Shown piece by piece: positions 7,135 to 9,721 of a stretch of 9,721 nt of DNA. This DNA is from Deltaproteobacteria bacterium (GTDB lineage Bacteria > Desulfobacterota > Dissulfuribacteria > Dissulfuribacterales > UBA3076). The stretch covers positions 1 through 9,721 of the forward strand of contig WTCF01000048.1 of the NCBI GenBank assembly GCA_013138705.1, written 5' to 3'. How positions within the stretch are numbered: position 1 is the stretch's first letter; each line of letters opens with the position of its first letter. The position numbers were made by a program, and so were the translations under genes. A model generated the notes under the pieces. The model saw nothing but the letters and a program-made list of their open reading frames with translations. It searched no databases and had not been told where the DNA came from.

Positions 7135-7176
7135 ACAAAAGCCCCCTTTCATATAAAAAGTAAATCAAGCACACCC

Positions 7177-7186
7177 TCAGGCCTGA
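7177..7186. repeat. 10-bp perfect palindrome TCAGGCCTGA
   Basis: A perfect palindrome in the 72-base gap between the 99-aa gene and the SLOG gene. There is no loop and no adjacent U tract in either direction, so it is not a convincing terminator. It could be chance or a weak protein-binding site. Confidence 0.25.
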
Positions 7187-7206
7187 ATTAATCCCGTATG
7201 AAGCCA

Positions 7207-7506
7207 TCATTCATCTTCTTCAGTGGAGTTTTCTCTGACAATATCCTTTACATTTTCAAGAATGTAGAGCACATCGTGAACAGTGACCATGGAGTGTTCC
7301 TCACAAAAATCGTCAATTGCAACAAGAATACGTTCAGTCAATTCGTCAAACTGATCGACAGAAAGGTTGGTGGCAGACTCCGAAGCCAATAGGGAATCCA
7401 GGTCGATGCCATAATACCCTGACAACTCCTCCTTTATCTTTGCGAGCCTGTGGGCATGCCCTCGACCAGAACGTTTTCTATCCCGTATGCTTACAACTTT
7501 ACCCAT
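7207..7506 (-). CDS. Conserved-looking hypothetical protein, basic N-terminus and acidic C-terminus
   Basis: I do not recognise this 99-residue protein. It has a strongly basic N-terminus (KVVSIRDRKRSGRGHAHRLA), then KIKEELSGYYGIDLDSLLAS, and two predicted amphipathic helices (VDQFDELTERILVAIDDFCE and TVHDVLYILENVKDIVRE). It ends in an acidic tail (STEEDE). There is no signal peptide or membrane segment. A single Cys (in DFCEEH) is present. A strong GGAGG ribosome binding site lies 6 bases before the ATG at 7506, and a good promoter lies upstream, so it is very likely a real gene. It heads the minus-strand run with the SLOG and thioredoxin/HEAT genes. A nucleic-acid-binding or regulatory role is possible from the basic end, but this is only a guess. 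Confidence 0.75.
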   Translation of the reverse strand: MGKVVSIRDRKRSGRGHAHRLAKIKEELSGYYGIDLDSLLASESATNLSVDQFDELTERILVAIDDFCEEHSMVTVHDVLYILENVKDIVRENSTEEDE

Positions 7507-7550
7507 TAAAATCCTCCGCGTGAAATACTTCCTTAATACAGGCCGTACAT

Positions 7551-7580
7551 ATTCTAGCTCAATCTATTGATCAGTGGCAA
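7551..7580 (-). promoter_or_regulatory. Sigma-70-type promoter for the 99-aa / SLOG / thioredoxin-HEAT run
   Basis: On the minus strand a -35 TTGCCA (7580-7575) and a -10 TAGAAT (7556-7551) are separated by 18 bases. Each hexamer matches consensus at 5 of 6 positions. Transcription would begin near 7544, giving a leader of roughly 38 bases ending in the GGAGG site before the ATG at 7506. It could serve all three minus-strand genes. Confidence 0.6.
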
Positions 7581-7633
7581 GCATTTTAAAATAAATTTAT
7601 CCCCCCTCCATCCCCTTTGACTGCTAAAGCGAA

Positions 7634-7662
7634 TTGACATATTTCAGCACAATAAGTAGATT
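7634..7662 (+). promoter_or_regulatory. Sigma-70-type promoter for the creatininase-lipoprotein pair (leaderless candidate)
   Basis: A perfect -35 TTGACA (7634-7639) is followed after 17 bases by TAGATT (7657-7662), which matches the -10 consensus at 4 of 6 positions. Transcription would start at about 7668-7670, essentially on the A of the ATG at 7669. No ribosome binding site precedes that ATG (TTCCACC), so the mRNA may be leaderless. Confidence 0.55.
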
Positions 7663-7668
7663 TCCACC

Positions 7669-8388
7669 ATGATTCTAGAAGAACTTACCATGCCGGCCTT
7701 TATAGAAGGCCTAACTAAAACCCGCACTATTATAGTGCCCTTTGGGGTTATAGAGGAACACGGTCAGCATCTACCACTTGGGACCGATACGATCCATGCG
7801 TATGAACTGGCCAAAGAAACCAGCAAGCATCGTCCTATTTTCGTTGCGCCACCAGTGTGGTACGGACTCTGCAGAAGCACAAGTCAACATGCCGGTACAA
7901 TTACAATATCCGGAAATACCTTGAAAAGGCTTACTGTAGAACTTGCCACATCACTTTATAATCAAGGACTGAGAAATTTTGTACTCCTTTCCGGTCACGC
8001 CGGCGGCACTCACATGGCTGCCCTTACGGATGCAGGCGAAGCGATACTGTCCAACCTTGAGGAAAGCCGGGTGGCAGTATTGTCTATCCTTGATCTGATA
8101 GCTAAAATTCCCGATGGAATTATAGAAACAGAGAATGACTCGCATGCTGGTGAGGTAGAAACATCATTAATGCTCCACCTAAGGCCGGCGCACATTAATG
8201 GTACGAGCCCTGAAGAGTATCCCTCTTTTCCCACACCCATCCTGGCCAGAGATAAAAAAAGGTTTTGGCCCGGAGGAGTATGGGGTGATCCTTCAAAGGC
8301 TTCTCTTGAAAAGGGCAAAACTCTGCTTCATAAAGAAGTTGAAGTCCTGCTACGTCTAGTAAACAGGATCGAGTCTTTTGATGGTTGA
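7669..8388 (+). CDS. Creatininase-family metal-dependent amidohydrolase
   Basis: A 239-residue protein of the creatininase superfamily, which includes creatinine amidohydrolase, the FAPy deformylase ArfB and MftE, all metal-dependent hydrolases of amide bonds. The metal-binding motif is FGVIEEHGQHLPLGTDT, with Glu29, His31 and Asp40 equivalent to ligands of creatininase. A glycine-rich LSGHAGGTHMAAL (His110) stands in for the usual NGHGGN, and SHAGEVETSLML (159-168) is the conserved HAGxxETS region. The ATG at 7669 is kept because MILEELT is the normal family N-terminus. The true substrate cannot be told from sequence. There is no mycofactocin or riboflavin/F420 gene nearby to guide it. Its end overlaps the lipoprotein gene by 8 bases, so the two are probably one transcript. 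Confidence 0.9.
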   Translation: MILEELTMPAFIEGLTKTRTIIVPFGVIEEHGQHLPLGTDTIHAYELAKETSKHRPIFVAPPVWYGLCRSTSQHAGTITISGNTLKRLTVELATSLYNQGLRNFVLLSGHAGGTHMAALTDAGEAILSNLEESRVAVLSILDLIAKIPDGIIETENDSHAGEVETSLMLHLRPAHINGTSPEEYPSFPTPILARDKKRFWPGGVWGDPSKASLEKGKTLLHKEVEVLLRLVNRIESFDG

Positions 8389-8893
8389 GGCTAAGAAACG
8401 GTTATTTAATTACGTCCTTTTATCTCTGGTAGGGGCAATTTTGTTGGCAGCCTGCCAGGGCAGTGCTGATCCTTCCAATGCCCCTGATTTTACGCTTCTT
8501 AATCTCCAGGACGAATCCGTAAATCTATCGGACTATAAAGGACAGGTAGTGCTCATTAACTTCTTTTCCACCAACTGTCCTCCCTGTCGAGTAGAAATCC
8601 CTGACTTTGTTCTTCTACAAGATCAATATAGTTCAAAAGGTTTTGCCGTTATCGGGATATCCGTGGACCAGAATGGGAAAAGAATCCTTCCTGGATTTGC
8701 GCAGGCATTAAGGATTAACTATCCTATATTGCTTGCCACATCAAAGGTTATAAGGGATTATGGAAACATCTATGCCCTTCCGGCATCTTTCTTGATTGAC
8801 AGAGATCATCGAATTCTCAAACACTACACCGGTATGGTAACCAAGGACGAACTGGAACCTATTATAGTTAATGCCTTAGGCATCAATGAGTAG
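8381..8893 (+). CDS. TlpA/ResA-like thiol-disulfide oxidoreductase lipoprotein
   Basis: A 170-residue membrane-anchored periplasmic thioredoxin of the AhpC/TSA-Redoxin/TlpA group. The N-terminus has positive charges (KKR), a hydrophobic stretch and the lipobox L-A-A-Cys25, so it should be lipidated. Gln follows the Cys, which in Gram-negatives suggests outer-membrane sorting. The domain begins at APDFTLLNLQDE. The redox motif is Cys66-Pro-Pro-Cys69 in FFSTNCPPCRVEIP, and the cis-proline loop is ALPASFLIDRD (Pro134). I start at the ATG at 8381; a TTG at 8378 is possible. A weak AGGA lies about 12 bases upstream, and the start overlaps the creatininase stop by 8 bases. Likely roles are reduction of periplasmic disulfides such as cytochrome c apoproteins, but the client is unknown. 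Confidence 0.9.
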   Translation: MVEAKKRLFNYVLLSLVGAILLAACQGSADPSNAPDFTLLNLQDESVNLSDYKGQVVLINFFSTNCPPCRVEIPDFVLLQDQYSSKGFAVIGISVDQNGKRILPGFAQALRINYPILLATSKVIRDYGNIYALPASFLIDRDHRILKHYTGMVTKDELEPIIVNALGINE

Positions 8894-8932
8894 TTTTTGA
8901 GCAGATGGGGTATTTTCAGCGGAATCAGGAAA

Positions 8933-9430
8933 TTACTTGCGCAGAGTAGCTATCATTCGTTTGGGTTTGAGAAAAATATCCAGTGCATCACAGATGTTGA
9001 AGAAAACGGCATTACTTGCCATCAAGGCATCAATCGAGGCCCCTTCTTTACCAATTACGCACAAACCCAACTTAGCCTCTCTTAACATCAGGGCGTCATT
9101 ACAGCCATTGCCTATAGCCACTGTCTTATCACGACCAAGCTCTTCCAAAAAAGCAAGCTTCTGCAGATCACCCCTACCGGATTCCAGTTTATGGATTTTT
9201 ATACCACACTCCTCTACCAACTGATCAGTCAACTGGTCAAGAGTTTGACCTGTATCTGCCGTCAGTACATAAGCATCCATTATTTCCGATATTTCCTTTA
9301 GCCGCTCGACGACACCGTCAACAAAACTGCCATCAACTGTAATTGTCCCGTTAAGATCCAGTATTATATTGAACAGATTGTAGAAAACCCCACATGGCAT
9401 ATCTATTTGCATCTTTCGAGAACCAGACAT
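8933..9430 (-). CDS. HAD-superfamily phosphatase, soluble P-type-ATPase-like (COG4087)
   Basis: A 165-residue soluble protein with the HAD phosphatase core. Motif I is LDLNGTIT (Asp25 nucleophile, Asn27 at the +2 position). Motif II is VLTADTG (Thr57). Motif III is probably Lys91. Motif IV is AIGNGCNDALML (Asn111, Asp112). The text AIGNGxNDALML...LGLCVIGKEGA...ALDIFLKPKRMIATLR closely follows the COG4087 family, which resembles the P domain of metal-transporting P-type ATPases without the membrane part. The +2 Asn instead of Asp appears normal for this group. The ATG at 9430 is chosen over 9412 because a strong GGAGGGG lies 8 bases before it. The gene is 24 bases downstream of the DUF1232 gene and probably in its operon. 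The substrate is unknown. Confidence 0.88.
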   Translation of the reverse strand: MSGSRKMQIDMPCGVFYNLFNIILDLNGTITVDGSFVDGVVERLKEISEIMDAYVLTADTGQTLDQLTDQLVEECGIKIHKLESGRGDLQKLAFLEELGRDKTVAIGNGCNDALMLREAKLGLCVIGKEGASIDALMASNAVFFNICDALDIFLKPKRMIATLRK

Positions 9431-9454
9431 GGCTTATCCCCTCCTCAGCGTTTC

Positions 9455-9721
9455 TTATCTGTCAACCCTCGCAAAGATAGACCGGCGAATACGAGCCGGC
9501 AAAAAAGCCACAGCCCCATCAGCCACCTTTCTCAGAATGGGAATCAGGTCGTCACGCCCCCTCCAGTTATCTTTAATCACCTTCTCGTCAACCCTGAGAA
9601 CTAAACGCAGCAAAGCAAGGGCCACCAGGTAAACATCGTCAACCAGTCCTACAAAAGGAATCCAGTCAGGGACTAAATCAACCGGATTTAACATATAAGC
9701 AACAGTAGCACCCAGTATAGC
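9455..9721 (-). CDS. DUF1232 (YkvA-like) membrane protein, 5' end cut by window edge
   Basis: The minus strand is open from the right window edge to a TAA at 9457-9455, giving 88 visible residues. The core AYMLNPVDLVPDWIPFVG and GLVDDVYLVALALL is the DUF1232 signature (SPIDLIPDFIPVLGYLDD type), a small membrane-associated domain of unknown function. An ATG at 9694 exists. The preceding codons (AILGATVAY) continue the usual hydrophobic helix before the motif, so the real start is beyond the window and the N-terminal tens of residues are missing. The tail is basic (PARIRRSIFARVDR). It ends 24 bases before the COG4087 gene, whose ribosome binding site lies in that gap. Confidence 0.85.
   Translation of the reverse strand, partial: AILGATVAYMLNPVDLVPDWIPFVGLVDDVYLVALALLRLVLRVDEKVIKDNWRGRDDLIPILRKVADGAVAFLPARIRRSIFARVDR

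Noticed and set aside
7135..7152. Longer start for the SLOG protein at 7152
   Set aside because: The AGGGGG ribosome binding site lies between the two ATGs and is correctly placed only for the ATG at 7134.
8894..8932. Terminator between the lipoprotein gene and the COG4087 gene
   Set aside because: A run of T follows the lipoprotein stop but there is no stem before it, and nothing suitable is seen on the other strand.

Overview
The window is gene-dense bacterial DNA (about 48% GC by eye) with short intergenic gaps. The gene set is an ADP-forming acyl-CoA synthetase, an AmrS-type radical SAM enzyme, a CoA-transferase/GNAT fusion, a PDO/AhpF-like thioredoxin-fold protein, and a COG4087 P-type-ATPase-like phosphatase. 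This suggests an anaerobic, acid-metabolising Gram-negative bacterium of the Desulfobacterota (former Deltaproteobacteria) kind. The lineage is inferred from gene content and protein resemblance only, with no marker gene. I see no rRNA, tRNA, CRISPR array, IS element or phage gene.

Layout. At 1-196 (minus) is the N-terminal part of an AmrS-like radical SAM protein, cut by the window edge, with an extended -10 promoter. At 432-4414 (plus) is a two-gene operon joined by a TAATG overlap. Its first gene is a fused alpha-beta acetate/acyl-CoA ligase (ADP-forming). Its second is an acetyl-CoA hydrolase/CoA-transferase carrying a C-terminal Pat-like GNAT domain. Exodeoxyribonuclease III (4415-5209, minus) abuts this operon tail to tail with no gap. 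Divergent from it is a single-domain PilZ protein (5362-5703, plus). A minus-strand run follows, read from right to left: a 99-aa protein of unknown function (7207-7506), a SLOG/DUF2493 protein (6748-7134), and a tandem thioredoxin-fold protein with a HEAT-repeat tail (5764-6723). From a divergent promoter region, a creatininase-family amidohydrolase (7669-8388) and an overlapping TlpA-like lipoprotein (8381-8893) run on the plus strand. The right end holds a minus-strand pair: a DUF1232 membrane protein cut by the edge (9455-9721) and a COG4087 HAD phosphatase (8933-9430).

How genes may work together. The synthetase and CoA-transferase interconvert acyl-CoA and free acid, with ATP yield or CoA exchange respectively, a typical energy-conserving module in anaerobes. 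The GNAT domain on the transferase resembles that of Pat, the lysine acetyltransferase that silences acyl-CoA synthetases. In Pat that domain is fused to an ADP-forming-synthetase-like module. Here the synthetase is a separate neighbour, so the operon may carry its own acylation control.

The other item most worth checking is a diverged 28-bp direct repeat bracketing the thioredoxin/HEAT gene. Its substitutions look coding-like, as if the 3' end of the SLOG gene had once been duplicated or the gene inserted between two copies.
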